From Paenibacillus tianjinensis (GTDB lineage: Bacteria > Bacillota > Bacilli > Paenibacillales > Paenibacillaceae): a DNA stretch of 64,000 nt. Positions 35,229-44,517 of this stretch are shown here, piece by piece. Position 1 is the first letter of the stretch, and each line of letters begins with the position of its first letter. The DNA lies in assembly GCF_017086365.1 (NCBI RefSeq), contig NZ_CP070969.1, positions 372,001 to 436,000 of the forward strand, written 5' to 3'. The translations under genes and the position numbers were made by a program. The notes beneath the pieces were generated by a model. That model saw nothing but the letters and a program-made list of their open reading frames with translations, had not been told where the DNA came from and did no database searches.

Positions 35229-35687
35229 TCACTTTATCTTCCCAAGCATATAATTCACTTTGCGCTCGTACCCGCGGGGGTTGTTCTCCCGGATCTCTTC
35301 GAGCAGAAAAGCCAGTGCCCGCTTCACCCGTGGAGGCATGCCTTTGGCTATAGCAGCATATTCCTTCCGGAACATCCCGTCGCTCAGGATCCGCTCGTTC
35401 AGCACGATGGCCCAGCCCCGGGCAGGCTCGAGCATCTCCGGCAGCGATTCCAGCAGCTGGGTCAGGTACATCTCCATGTGGCAGCTCTCCACGAAATGAA
35501 CGAGGCTGAACATCATTTCCTCGTGCTCCGTCTCATCATCGAAAACCTTGAAAATCTGCTGGATCACAGCATCCTCGGTATCACCTGCCAGCCCTTCGAG
35601 CGCCTGTTCAAACAGTTCGCACTCCAGCTCCGTCCGCAGCAGGCGGTTATTATACAGCTGGGCGACGCCCGGATACATATTCATCAT
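35229..35687 (-). CDS. Imm30-like immunity family protein
   Basis: A 152-residue soluble helical protein. The pattern ELECELFEQALEGLAGDTEDAVIQQIFKVFDDETEHEEMMFSLVHFVESCHMEMYLTQLL, then ARGWAIVLNERILSDGMFRKEYAAIAKG, matches my memory of the immunity protein 30 family (FDDxTExxEVMFxLIHxIE ... WAxxLNxRIL). Imm30 members protect cells against contact-dependent or polymorphic toxins, usually beside the toxin gene. No toxin is visible here; the gene instead follows a HAD phosphatase by 9 bases in an apparent two-gene operon. The ribosome site AGGAGGAG precedes two tandem ATGs. The immunity function is inference from the family. Confidence 0.6.
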   Translation of the reverse strand: MMNMYPGVAQLYNNRLLRTELECELFEQALEGLAGDTEDAVIQQIFKVFDDETEHEEMMFSLVHFVESCHMEMYLTQLLESLPEMLEPARGWAIVLNERILSDGMFRKEYAAIAKGMPPRVKRALAFLLEEIRENNPRGYERKVNYMLGKIK

Positions 35688-35696
35688 GAGCTCCTC

Positions 35697-36560
35697 CTAC
35701 TTCCGTTCCAAAAGATGGCGGATTCCGGCGGCCACACCATGCTCTACATTACTTAGTGTGATGAAATCGGCGGTTTCCTTGAGCAGGGCAGCGGCATTCC
35801 CCATGGCAATTTTATAGCCGGCCTTCTCAAACATCGGGAGATCATTATAGCTGTCGCCCATCACAGCAACCTGTCCAGCCGGAATGCCGTAGTGGGCAGC
35901 CAGGAGGCTTACACCGTTACCTTTGTTGGCCTCCTTGTGGTTGATTTCAATATTGTTCTCATGCGAAGCAGTGATAATCAGGCCGGGAATCGCGGCAAAC
36001 CGTGTAGATGCTTCTTTGAGCACTTCGGGGTTGAGCGAGAAGGCCAGAGCTTTATAGATATGGTTGTCTTCCTTGCTCCACACGTCCTCCATGCTCTCTA
36101 CGTAAGTTACCGCAGCCTGCTGAAACTGCTTGGCGATCATCGCCTTCAGCAGCCAGCCTACTCCGTCGGGGATGTCTTCGTCCTTCAGCTCCGATAATTT
36201 TTCCAGGCGGACACGCTTGTCCAGCTCTACATATACATTGTCCTTGGTATACACTTCGTAATAAAGTTCGGTAATTTCATTCATCCAGCGCAATGCAGGA
36301 ATAATATCCTCTTTGTCGAGCGGCCGGCTTGCCGCAATGGATCCGTCAGGCAGTGTCAGCACGGCTCCGTTCAGGCTGACCACAGGGCACTCCAGCTCGG
36401 CCAGCCGCAGCTGCCGCTCTGCATCCATGTAAGAGCGTCCGGTGGCAATCGCCACGATATGCCCCAGACTTTGCGCATGGAGGATAGCCTCGCGGTTCTC
36501 CGCGCTAATCCTTCCATCTTCATTTAGTAGTGTCCCGTCCATATCAAGTGCAATCAGCAT
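35697..36560 (-). CDS. Cof-type HAD-superfamily phosphatase
   Basis: A 287-residue HAD hydrolase of the Cof/IIB subfamily. Motif I is ALDMDGTLL with the nucleophile Asp near the N-terminus; motif II is in VSLNGAV; a conserved Lys lies before motif IV; motif IV is VAVMGDSYNDLPMFEKAGY. The large C2 cap between residues 80 and 200 is typical. Members dephosphorylate sugar phosphates, flavin or pyridoxal phosphates; the substrate here is unknown. AAGGAG precedes the ATG, and the Imm30-like gene follows after 9 bases. Confidence 0.92.
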   Translation of the reverse strand: MLIALDMDGTLLNEDGRISAENREAILHAQSLGHIVAIATGRSYMDAERQLRLAELECPVVSLNGAVLTLPDGSIAASRPLDKEDIIPALRWMNEITELYYEVYTKDNVYVELDKRVRLEKLSELKDEDIPDGVGWLLKAMIAKQFQQAAVTYVESMEDVWSKEDNHIYKALAFSLNPEVLKEASTRFAAIPGLIITASHENNIEINHKEANKGNGVSLLAAHYGIPAGQVAVMGDSYNDLPMFEKAGYKIAMGNAAALLKETADFITLSNVEHGVAAGIRHLLERK

Positions 36561-36795
36561 AGCCGTGTTCTCCTTTTCCGTTCAAAAGTTATCCCCATCG
36601 TGGAGAGTGAAATGATTCTTTGTATTTTATCATTAATTTTGTGTAAATAAAAAATCCATTTTCAAGTAAGTGGAGGATTTTCAGAAAGGACTCCGGTCGT
36701 GTTACAATGTGAGGTAGACCAACAATCAGGCATCCTGAGCGCTTTTAAGCTTACACTGCCCATTGTGAATTGTTTTTAGGTAAGGGGGATAAAAA

Positions 36796-38037
36796 ATGAA
36801 ATCCAGAAATTTAGCTACAATATCGCTTGCCGTAATGGCCTGCGGTTTTCTGATTACGCTGTTTTTACCGGAAAATATAGCGACCGAGCTGCTCAGAGGC
36901 GGCTTTGAGGCCGGCCTTGTCGGCGGGATTGCTGACTGGTTCGCGGTTACCGCCCTGTTCCGGCACCCGCTGGGCCTGCGGATTCCGCATACCTCGCTGC
37001 TGCTCAAGAACCGGGACAAAATCGTGCAGTCGCTGATCTCGGCCATGGAGAATGAACTGCTGAACAAGGCAAGCATTGAGAACAAGCTACGCAAGGTCCG
37101 CATTGTCTCTCTGGGCAGCGGGCTGCTGACGAAATTTATGTCCCGAAAAAAAGCAAGAACCGAAATTCTCGGACAGCTTAGCACACTCGTGCAGCGTCTT
37201 CCGGTGGAACAAGCGGTGCCGTATCTTCAAACGGCGCTTGCGGACTATCTCCGGGATGCTGAGCTTGGCGTTGCTGCTGACCGGATCGCGACCAGGCTGA
37301 TGAATGACGGCAAGGATACCGCTGCCCTTGATTATGCGCTGGAGGGAATTTCCGGCTGGAGCGGGCGTCCGGAGACGCGTGCCATGCTGGGCAAGATCGC
37401 CAGTGAGAAGCTGGCCGAGGTAAAGCTTGGCGGGCTGAAGGGGATGGCCTTTCAGGCCTTTGTAGGATTTATGGATGCCGACATGCTGGGAGAAATGCTG
37501 CAGGGCATGCTGCAGTCAGGTATCCGCGATTTCCGCGAAGCAGACAGTCCATACCGGGAAGAAATGATCCGCGAAATCCGCGTCGCCATCTTCCAGCTTG
37601 TGAATGACGAAGCGAAGATCACTGCGCTGAAAGACTGGGCGCACCAAGAGCTGCAGGGCGAAGAAGCAGCTGCGTTTCTGCACCAGCAGCTGGAGGTTTT
37701 CCGGGGCAAGGCAGTTGCAATGCTGGAGGAGGACCGGAGTTCCGGCGGGCGCAGGCTGTTCGCGCTGTATACCATGCTGGTCCGCCGCATCAGCGGGGAG
37801 ACGGAGTGGATTCAGGGCTGGGAAGAACGGATTCGTACTTCATTGATTAATATCGTAGAGGCTAATCATTTCCGGCTTGGTGTATTGGTCAAGGAAAACC
37901 TGGATCAAATGGACGATGCAAGCCTCGTTAACATGCTGGAGGATAAAGTAGGCAAGGATTTGCAGTGGATCCGGGTCAACGGCGCTGTATGCGGCTTTGT
38001 CGTGGGTCTGGTGCTGACAGTCATCCAGATGATTTGA
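36796..38037 (+). CDS. DUF445 family membrane protein
   Basis: A 413-residue protein of the DUF445 (YheB/YjiN-like) family. It has an N-terminal hairpin of hydrophobic helices (TISLAVMACGFLITLFLP, then GFEAGLVGGIADWFAVTALFRHPLGLRIPHTSLL, the family hallmark). A long, charged, helical, probably coiled-coil region follows, and a last helix lies at the C-terminus (GAVCGFVVGLVLTVIQMI). This gives a membrane-anchored loop of over 300 residues. Function is not established. AAGGGGG precedes the ATG. Single gene, ended by the long hairpin at 38056. Confidence 0.88.
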   Translation: MKSRNLATISLAVMACGFLITLFLPENIATELLRGGFEAGLVGGIADWFAVTALFRHPLGLRIPHTSLLLKNRDKIVQSLISAMENELLNKASIENKLRKVRIVSLGSGLLTKFMSRKKARTEILGQLSTLVQRLPVEQAVPYLQTALADYLRDAELGVAADRIATRLMNDGKDTAALDYALEGISGWSGRPETRAMLGKIASEKLAEVKLGGLKGMAFQAFVGFMDADMLGEMLQGMLQSGIRDFREADSPYREEMIREIRVAIFQLVNDEAKITALKDWAHQELQGEEAAAFLHQQLEVFRGKAVAMLEEDRSSGGRRLFALYTMLVRRISGETEWIQGWEERIRTSLINIVEANHFRLGVLVKENLDQMDDASLVNMLEDKVGKDLQWIRVNGAVCGFVVGLVLTVIQMI

Positions 38038-38055
38038 GGTTAAGGGACAATTGGA

Positions 38056-38118
38056 AGAGGCAGCAGAGCGTTTCCTGGAGCGGGATTTCCGTCCAAGCGA
38101 CGCTTTGCTGCCTCTTTA
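38056..38118 (+). terminator. Rho-independent terminator after the DUF445 gene
   Basis: GAGGCAGCAGAGCGT and ACGCTTTGCTGCCTC form a 15-bp stem with one mismatch around a long loop that can itself fold, followed by TTT. Confidence 0.8.
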
Positions 38119-38149
38119 ATATGGAGATATGACTTAGGAAGTTGAGCGG

Positions 38150-38476
38150 CTACAGTTGATTTTTACCGTTGCTGATCGTGAAGGTCTCCAGCACAGGCAG
38201 TACAAAGATCTTGCCGTCACCGAAGGAGCCTTGTTCGCCGGTTCTTGCTGTTCTCATAATAATGCTGATGACATCGTCCTTATCATCATCATTGATGACA
38301 ATCATCAGCAGCTTTTTGGAGATTTGATTGTAGTAGTTGGTTCCAACTTGAATTCCCTTTTGTTTACCGCGGCCCAGCAAATCCATTTTACTGATGGAGG
38401 GGAAGCCGGCCAGCATTAATTCAGCCATGACCTCATCCGCTTTCTCAGGTCTAACAATGGCTTTGATCATTAACAT
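38150..38476 (-). CDS. PII-family nitrogen regulatory protein (NifI/GlnB-like)
   Basis: A 108-residue trimeric signal-transduction protein. The fold is clear: MLMIKAIVRPEKADEVMAELMLAGFPSISKMDLLGRGKQKG, the T-loop region (IQVGTNYYNQISKK), LLMIVINDDDKDDVISIIMRTARTG and GDGKIFVLPV. The T-loop is short and lacks the GlnB uridylylation tyrosine context, so it is nearer NifI-type or divergent PII proteins. It would bind ATP/ADP and 2-oxoglutarate and control a partner enzyme or transporter. No amtB or nif gene is adjacent. The ATG has GGGTG upstream. Confidence 0.85.
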   Translation of the reverse strand: MLMIKAIVRPEKADEVMAELMLAGFPSISKMDLLGRGKQKGIQVGTNYYNQISKKLLMIVINDDDKDDVISIIMRTARTGEQGSFGDGKIFVLPVLETFTISNGKNQL

Positions 38477-38538
38477 AAGGATGCACCCTTTCTACAGCGA
38501 ATAATTGTTGTAGGGGGTTGCCAGCATCTTGATAGCGG

Positions 38539-38567
38539 TATAAACTAACACAGTTTGTTATTGGCAA
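38539..38567 (-). promoter_or_regulatory. Probable promoter of the PII gene
   Basis: On the minus strand TTGCCA, a 17-base spacer and TTTATA lie about 65 bases before the PII start. No GlnR/TnrA box of the TGTNA-N7-TNACA form was found around it. Confidence 0.4.
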
Positions 38568-38683
38568 CGCTTACAATATGAGTATAATAGCTTCAGCTGC
38601 TTATATCCTGCGAAGATGATCACAATTCCTGTGTTACACATTGTCGCAAGGGTAGAGGAGCGCCTGTCAGGCCGACTCCTCGG

Positions 38684-39784
38684 CTACGGCTTGAGCAGCA
38701 GGCGGTAGAGCTCCTCTAATTGTGCTGCGGTATGCTGCCATTCGAAAGTCCGAAGAGCATCGGTGCGGCCCTGCATTCCGATCTTTGCCGCCAGGCTGGG
38801 ATTCCGGCCTACCCTGAGCATAGCCCTTGCAAAAGGCAATGCTTCCTGGTACCGGTCCACCAGATAACCGTTATGACCCGAAGTGATGATCTCCCGGATA
38901 CCGCCATTGTTCGAAGCGATAACGGGCAGGCCAGAGGCCATAGCTTCCACATTCACTAGCCCGAAGGATTCATGCCGCTGGGAAGGGCAGACGAAGCAGT
39001 CAGCAGCCTGATACAAGCCGTGTATATGGTCGTGGGCGATAGTGCCAAGGAAGGTTACGGATACGCCGAGCCGGCTGGCTAGGCTCCTAAGCTTACGGAT
39101 ATATAATGGTTTGCCAGGGCCTGCGATGATCAGATGGGCGGGCAGACGTTTGTTCATATGCTGCATGGCCCGGATTAGCACCGGCACTCCTTTGCGCGGG
39201 ATAACCCTGCCCACGAATAATACAGTAAACTTCGGTGGAAGCCGGTATTTTCTGCGCAGAAGCAGACGCTCCGGCAATTCAACAGGGGTGAAGCGGGTTA
39301 AGTCAGCTCCCAGCGGAACGACACTGAGCTTTCTGGAAAGCCCCGGAAAACGCCTGGAAAGCCGCTTCTGCAAAGACCTGCTGTTGACCGCAACGGTATT
39401 GGCGTATGCAAGGCTGCGGGCAATTCTCGCTTCTGCCGGCACAAAGGTTAGGGAGTGGAGATAGAGCAGTACCGGGGTCTCCGGATGCCGCTGCTTTACA
39501 GCGGCCATAAGCAGCGGACGATTGTCGACCTGAATGACATCGAAGGATTCCCCCTCCAGAAAGTGAAGCACAGAAGCCTGGTAACGGGAGGGAGTTCCTG
39601 AAGCCAGCCGGATGATCCGCACCTGCTCCAGTTCTGCTGAGTCGGGAAGGATGGCTGTTCTGCGGCTTAGTATCGTTACTTTATGTCTCTGGGATAGCTG
39701 TTTGGCAATAGCCCAAATACAGATCTCCACAGACCCGTCTCCCGGTACCGGGAACTGCTCCGGGGCAATAATACAGATATGCAT
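38684..39784 (-). CDS. Glycosyltransferase family 4
   Basis: A 366-residue GT-B fold glycosyltransferase. The N-terminal half has MHICIIAPEQFPVPGDGSVEICIWAIAKQL. The C-terminal Rossmann half has FVGRVIPRKGVPVLIRAM, HLIIAGPGKP and the donor-binding ExFGLVNVEAMASGLPVIASNNGGIREII motif. The group includes spore-coat enzymes such as CotSA/YtcC as well as lipid and polysaccharide synthases; the acceptor is unknown. The start is the ATG at 39784 with GAGGAGG 8 bases upstream; an upstream in-frame ATG at 39808 has no ribosome site. It is followed only by a hairpin without a T run near 38660. Confidence 0.9.
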   Translation of the reverse strand: MHICIIAPEQFPVPGDGSVEICIWAIAKQLSQRHKVTILSRRTAILPDSAELEQVRIIRLASGTPSRYQASVLHFLEGESFDVIQVDNRPLLMAAVKQRHPETPVLLYLHSLTFVPAEARIARSLAYANTVAVNSRSLQKRLSRRFPGLSRKLSVVPLGADLTRFTPVELPERLLLRRKYRLPPKFTVLFVGRVIPRKGVPVLIRAMQHMNKRLPAHLIIAGPGKPLYIRKLRSLASRLGVSVTFLGTIAHDHIHGLYQAADCFVCPSQRHESFGLVNVEAMASGLPVIASNNGGIREIITSGHNGYLVDRYQEALPFARAMLRVGRNPSLAAKIGMQGRTDALRTFEWQHTAAQLEELYRLLLKP

Positions 39785-39871
39785 AGCTCCAGCCTCCTCA
39801 AAGCCCATTAACGGATGTTCTCTCTCCTACCATATGCGGACTGACAGGCGGAAGACACCCCGGGGCCCATA

Positions 39872-40693
39872 TCAGGCGGCGATTTGCTTCGCTGTCGCTG
39901 CAATCACTGCAGCAACCTTTTGTTCCAGCTCGATGATTTTCTGTTTACTGGCGGCAATCTGCTTGTATCCGGAAAGGAGTGAGGCCAGGGATTGTCCGGC
40001 AAGAACCGGATTCTGCTTGCGGATGGCGGACTTAAAGTCTCCGAAGTCTGCAGTTATCCGCTGGTTCAGTGCGGTCGCCACGCTTTTCTGGGACTTGATG
40101 GTGGTCTGGGGGCTGTCAATGCCGGCTAAGGTTTTGCGCGCTGCAGCAATCTTTCGGCTGCGCTCCTCTTTGGCAGCCTTTAGAAGGGCTTCTTTGTCCC
40201 GGATCTCCTGGCGGGCGATTTGAACGGCAATTTTCATGGCCTCTGCCTGTGTACGCAGAACGGAATTCAGCGTCTTGTCCTTAAGTCCCTTCAACAGGGT
40301 GATCCGGTTATTAAGCGCACTATATTGATCAAAGAGAGGCTGATAATGCTGTTTGACGCTGCTGACTGCAGAGGTGAGCTTGGCCACAGCAGCCTGATCG
40401 ATCTCTTTAATCTGGTTCCGGACCACAAGCAGTGCTTGTGCGTTGCTCTCATGCAGGATACGGATCTGCTCTTCACGGCTCTCATACTGAGCAGTCTGGG
40501 CAGAGAGTTCACTGTACTGGCTTTTCAGCTTGACTCTGGCTGAGGATTCAGCGGCTGCTGCAGTCAGTTCAAAAGCAGCCTGAATCGAGGGTGTCAGTAC
40601 AGCGGCAGCGGCGTTTGGTGCACCAGCTGAGGTGAATAAGGAAACCATAAGCATGAGTGCTGCAGGGAATATTTTCATAAGCTTGTTCAACAT
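39872..40693 (-). CDS. Secreted coiled-coil protein of unknown function
   Basis: A 273-residue exported protein. The signal peptide (MLNKLMKIFPAALMLMVSLFTSAGAPNAAAA) is followed by an almost wholly helical, Lys/Gln/Glu-rich region with heptad-like spacing (SARVKLKSQYSELSAQTAQYESREEQIRILHESNAQ; AEAMKIAVQIARQEIRDKEALLKAAKEER) and no Cys. No enzymatic motif is seen. It could be a structural envelope or spore protein. The start is the ATG at 40693 with AGGAGG 7 bases upstream. Its leader contains an intrinsic terminator (40731-40780), so expression may be conditional. Confidence 0.75.
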   Translation of the reverse strand: MLNKLMKIFPAALMLMVSLFTSAGAPNAAAAVLTPSIQAAFELTAAAAESSARVKLKSQYSELSAQTAQYESREEQIRILHESNAQALLVVRNQIKEIDQAAVAKLTSAVSSVKQHYQPLFDQYSALNNRITLLKGLKDKTLNSVLRTQAEAMKIAVQIARQEIRDKEALLKAAKEERSRKIAAARKTLAGIDSPQTTIKSQKSVATALNQRITADFGDFKSAIRKQNPVLAGQSLASLLSGYKQIAASKQKIIELEQKVAAVIAATAKQIAA

Positions 40694-40730
40694 GGGTTCT
40701 CCTCCTGTCGTCACTATTGTCCGCAAACGG

Positions 40731-40780
40731 CAAAAAGCACCCGTAAGTAAAAGGCAAATAAGCCTTTATTACGGGTGCTT
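40731..40780 (-). terminator. Terminator hairpin in the leader of the coiled-coil protein gene
   Basis: AAGCACCCGTAA (40735-40746) and TTACGGGTGCTT (40769-40780) pair perfectly, with an inner stem AAAGGC/GCCTTT. On the minus strand it is followed by TTTTTG. It lies between the promoter at 40817-40845 and the start at 40693, so it is an attenuator candidate. Confidence 0.75.
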
Positions 40781-40816
40781 CCATCGTAATTGGTTAAATA
40801 TGTGATATTAACCAAC

Positions 40817-40845
40817 ACTCTAAATGAACCGCAGAGAGCCGTCAA
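40817..40845 (-). promoter_or_regulatory. Promoter of the coiled-coil protein gene
   Basis: On the minus strand TTGACG, a 17-base spacer and TAGAGT. The leader RNA of roughly 115 bases would first form TTGGTTAA/TTAACCAA (about 40789-40815) and then the terminator hairpin. Confidence 0.5.
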
Positions 40846-40977
40846 CATTTAAAATTCTTAATTTGTGTTCCGAAGTCGCCCTGTACATTTCTTCCGGCTT
40901 CCTCTTATCGTATACTGGTAGAAGTACAACTGAGAGTCTGCACAGAGCTGGCTCATGATGAAGGGAGCCCTTATAAA

Positions 40978-43900
40978 ATGAATTACTTGGCAGAGAACGG
41001 CAGTATTCTGGATCAAGCATTCATGATGTCTCCAGTAGGGATGGCTGTATGGGCCATAGAGGCGGACAAGTGGATTAAGGTTAACTCCGCACTTTGCAAT
41101 ATTCTGGGCTGCAGTCAGTCCGATTTTCTTGAAGGAGCTTTGTGCAGCGGTGATCATGCATCACTGGCGGAACTGGAAGGATTGTCCCTGGCAGGGAGCA
41201 TTGATGGGCAATCTTTCCCGCCGGGTGCTTCTGTAGTCAAAGAATTGAGATTCCACAACCGTGCCGGACGCCCTGTATGGCTGTCTCTTACGCTTGTCCG
41301 TCCAGAAGAAGGACAGGCCTCCCCGCATATTATAGTTTATGCCCTGGATATTACCGACAGGAAAATCGCTGATCAGCTGACTGTAGACAGCCGCGATTTA
41401 TACGATTTATTTATAAAAGATGATCAAAACATTATTTCCTTTACCCAGCCGGACGGCATCATGAGCTTTATTTCACCTTCTGTGAAGAAGCTGCTCGGCT
41501 ATGAGCCAGAAGAGCTGATCGGCAGGAACCGGCTGGAATTCTATCATCCGGATGATGTCGCAGGCCTGGACAAGTCGTTCGAGGGACTTCTGCGGAATGA
41601 TACGTATACCCGTCGTCTCCGCCACAAGGAAGGGCATTATATCTGGTTTGAAACCTCTTTTCATGCTATCCGGAATGAGCAGAATGAAATCACGAGAATT
41701 ATGGGCATTGGCCGGAATGTGACCCGCCGCAAACAGAATGAAGAAGCGCTTGCCGAAGCACAGCGGGTTGCCAGAATCGGCTCCTGGACCTGGGATTTAG
41801 TCAAAAGCAAGCTGACCTTCTCGGAGGAGCTGCGGCGTATTCTGCATTATAGTGTAGGTCCAAACGATGTGGATTACCAGACGTTCGCCAAGCTGGTCCA
41901 TCCGGAGGACCTGAACTATTTGTATGAGAATGTAGAGCTGGCACTGAATCATGGAGAATCCAGCGAAGCTACCTACCGGCTGGTCCTCCCTGACAATACC
42001 CAGCTGGCAGTAAATATTCAGTCGGATGTGGTCTACAGCCCGGAAGGACAGCCTGTCAAGCTAATCGGCATGATGCAGGATATTACCGAGCGCCAGCAGA
42101 TGGAACAGCAGCTTAGGGAGAGCGAGCGCAATTTCCGGCTGATGTCCGAAAATTCACTGGATCTGATTTCGCGCCTTACGGTCGACGACGTTATCTTTTT
42201 GTACTGCTCCCCGGCCAGCCGTACTTTGCTTGGTTACAAGCCTGAGGAGATGGTCGGTACCAGCGCCTATGACTATCTTCATCCCGACGACCTGCCCGTA
42301 ATACAGGAAAAGATGATGCAGAATAAGGCAGCCGGTTTCATTTCGCCGATCTCTTACCGGTACCGCCACAAAAACGGCAGCTATATCTGGTTCGAGACGA
42401 ACAGCCGTTACATTTTTGATGAGCAGGGACAGGTGGTAGAGATTATTGCTGTCGCCAGAGATATTACAGAGCGCAAGCAATTCGAGTCGAGGCTGCAGGA
42501 GAATGAGCAGCGTTACAAATCGCTGTTTGAGTACAATCCGTCTGCGGTATATTCGATGAACCTGCAGGGGGATTACTTAACCGCGAATGCTATTTTGGAG
42601 AAATTGTCCGGCTACTCCATGGAAGAGCTGATCGGCAATTACTACGGGCCGCTCGTGCATGAGAAGGACATTGAGAAGACAAATTATCATTTTTCTATGG
42701 CCTGCAAGGGAGTCCCGCAAAGCTATGAACTCACGCTGATTCATAAAGACGGACATCTGGTGGAGATCAATACGGTCAATATTCCGATTATAGTCGATGA
42801 CGAAGTTGTCGGTGTCTACGGGATTTCCCGTGATATCACCGAACGCATCCGGTATACCGAGCAGATTGAGAAGTTGAGCAATGATTATACCCTGATCCTC
42901 AATGCGGTCTCCGAGGGCATATTCGGACTTGATACGGAAGGGAGGATAACCTTTATCAATCCTGCCGGTGCGGAGATGCTGGGCTTTGCCTATGGTGAGA
43001 TTATGGGACGCCCATATCTTGGTCATATTCAGCAGACAGCACGGGACGGCATCTATTCCCGGCCAGAAGAATCGCCGCTGATACGGGCAGTCCAGACCGG
43101 GGAGTCCCTTTCAAGCAAGGATGCGGTGTTATGGCGGAAAGACGGATCAAGCTTTTTGGCGGAATACCAGGTGACCCCTCTGTTTGATAAAGGAGAGCGT
43201 ATCGGTGCGGTTGTCGTCTTCCGGGACAATACTAATGAGAAGGAAATCATCCGCGCCAAAGAATCAGCAGAGAAGGCGGATCAGGCCAAATCGGAATTTC
43301 TCGCCATCATGAGCCATGAGCTGAGAACTCCGATGAATGGCATTATGGGCATGACAGACCTGCTCGCAGAGACAGAGCTTGACGAGGAGCAGCGCGGGTA
43401 CGCCAACATTATCAGTGAGAGCAGTGCTTCCCTGCTGTATATTCTGAATGAAATTCTGGATTTCAGCAAAATTGAAGCCGGAAAAATGACTCTGGTGCAA
43501 GAGCCTCTGAGCCTGGAAGGGATCATGGAAAGTGTCACTGAGCTGTTCCTGCCTAAAGCCAAGGAAAAAAACATCGGGCTGAGCTGCCGGATAGCCCCGG
43601 ATGTACCGGAGCTGATTATGGGGGATGCGGCCCGGCTGCGGCAGGTCATGGTTAACCTGGTCAGCAATGCTGTTAAATTTACCGAGGCCGGGCATGTTGC
43701 TATTGCTGTAGAGACGCAATTCTGTCCTAACCGGCGCAAGCTCACGCTGAAATTTAGTATACGGGATACAGGAATCGGCATTCCGCCCGAGAAGCAATCC
43801 CAGTTGTTTCAATCCTTCTCGCAGCTGCATCCGGCAATTAACCGCAAATACGGCGGGACCGGACTCGGACTTTCAATCTGCAAACGGCTGGTTGAGCTCA

Positions 43901-44517
43901 TGGGCGGGGCCATTGCCGTGGACAGCAAGGAGGGGGAGGGCTCCACTTTTTATTTCACCCTGCCTATTGATATTGACAGCGACCCGGACGAATGCGCTGA
44001 GGATATTGTAAGTGCAGAGGAGGGGACAGCAGGCCAAAGTGGAGAGGACACCGTCAGCACCCTTTACGCATTGCCAGAGCCGGTGGAGGAAACGCTCCGG
44101 TTAGCCGGGGACCTCCCGCTTGCAGAACCAAAATACGGGCCGCTGCGGATATTGGTTGCCGAAGATCATCCAATCAACCAAAAGCTGCTCCTGACCATGC
44201 TGCAGAAAAGAGGCTATAACGCCGACCTCGTAGAAAATGGACAACAGGCACTCCAAGCGGTGCAGCAGCAGGACTATGATCTTATCTTTATGGATGTGCA
44301 GATGCCGGTGATGAGCGGGCTAAGTGCAGCAGCCCAGATTAGTAGGCTGCCTGTAACCGGCAGCCGGCCCTATATGGTAGCTGTAACTGCCTACGCCAGA
44401 CCGGAGGATCGGGAGAAATGCCTGGCTGTAGGTATGGAGGATTTTATCAGCAAGCCGTTTCTCGCTTCTGACATCGAACGTATACTGCGGGAGCGGCAGG
44501 AGAAGATATCCCTATGA
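40978..44517 (+). CDS. Cytoplasmic hybrid histidine kinase with about six PAS domains and a receiver
   Basis: A 1179-residue sensor without membrane helices. About six PAS/PAC units run from residue 10 to 755; repeated closers such as ITDRK, NVTRRKQNEEA, ITERQQMEQQL, ITERKQFESRL and ITERIRYTEQI mark their ends. The HisKA domain has H780 (SHELRTPMNGIMG). The HATPase domain has LVSNAVKFTEAG, DTGIGIP and GGTGLGLSICKRL. A C-terminal receiver has phospho-acceptor D1106 (LIFMDVQMPVMSG) and Lys in ISKPF. It should integrate several small-ligand or redox signals and pass phosphate by His-Asp relay; no Hpt or output regulator is adjacent. The next gene overlaps by 4 bases. Confidence 0.92.
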   Translation: MNYLAENGSILDQAFMMSPVGMAVWAIEADKWIKVNSALCNILGCSQSDFLEGALCSGDHASLAELEGLSLAGSIDGQSFPPGASVVKELRFHNRAGRPVWLSLTLVRPEEGQASPHIIVYALDITDRKIADQLTVDSRDLYDLFIKDDQNIISFTQPDGIMSFISPSVKKLLGYEPEELIGRNRLEFYHPDDVAGLDKSFEGLLRNDTYTRRLRHKEGHYIWFETSFHAIRNEQNEITRIMGIGRNVTRRKQNEEALAEAQRVARIGSWTWDLVKSKLTFSEELRRILHYSVGPNDVDYQTFAKLVHPEDLNYLYENVELALNHGESSEATYRLVLPDNTQLAVNIQSDVVYSPEGQPVKLIGMMQDITERQQMEQQLRESERNFRLMSENSLDLISRLTVDDVIFLYCSPASRTLLGYKPEEMVGTSAYDYLHPDDLPVIQEKMMQNKAAGFISPISYRYRHKNGSYIWFETNSRYIFDEQGQVVEIIAVARDITERKQFESRLQENEQRYKSLFEYNPSAVYSMNLQGDYLTANAILEKLSGYSMEELIGNYYGPLVHEKDIEKTNYHFSMACKGVPQSYELTLIHKDGHLVEINTVNIPIIVDDEVVGVYGISRDITERIRYTEQIEKLSNDYTLILNAVSEGIFGLDTEGRITFINPAGAEMLGFAYGEIMGRPYLGHIQQTARDGIYSRPEESPLIRAVQTGESLSSKDAVLWRKDGSSFLAEYQVTPLFDKGERIGAVVVFRDNTNEKEIIRAKESAEKADQAKSEFLAIMSHELRTPMNGIMGMTDLLAETELDEEQRGYANIISESSASLLYILNEILDFSKIEAGKMTLVQEPLSLEGIMESVTELFLPKAKEKNIGLSCRIAPDVPELIMGDAARLRQVMVNLVSNAVKFTEAGHVAIAVETQFCPNRRKLTLKFSIRDTGIGIPPEKQSQLFQSFSQLHPAINRKYGGTGLGLSICKRLVELMGGAIAVDSKEGEGSTFYFTLPIDIDSDPDECAEDIVSAEEGTAGQSGEDTVSTLYALPEPVEETLRLAGDLPLAEPKYGPLRILVAEDHPINQKLLLTMLQKRGYNADLVENGQQALQAVQQQDYDLIFMDVQMPVMSGLSAAAQISRLPVTGSRPYMVAVTAYARPEDREKCLAVGMEDFISKPFLASDIERILRERQEKISL

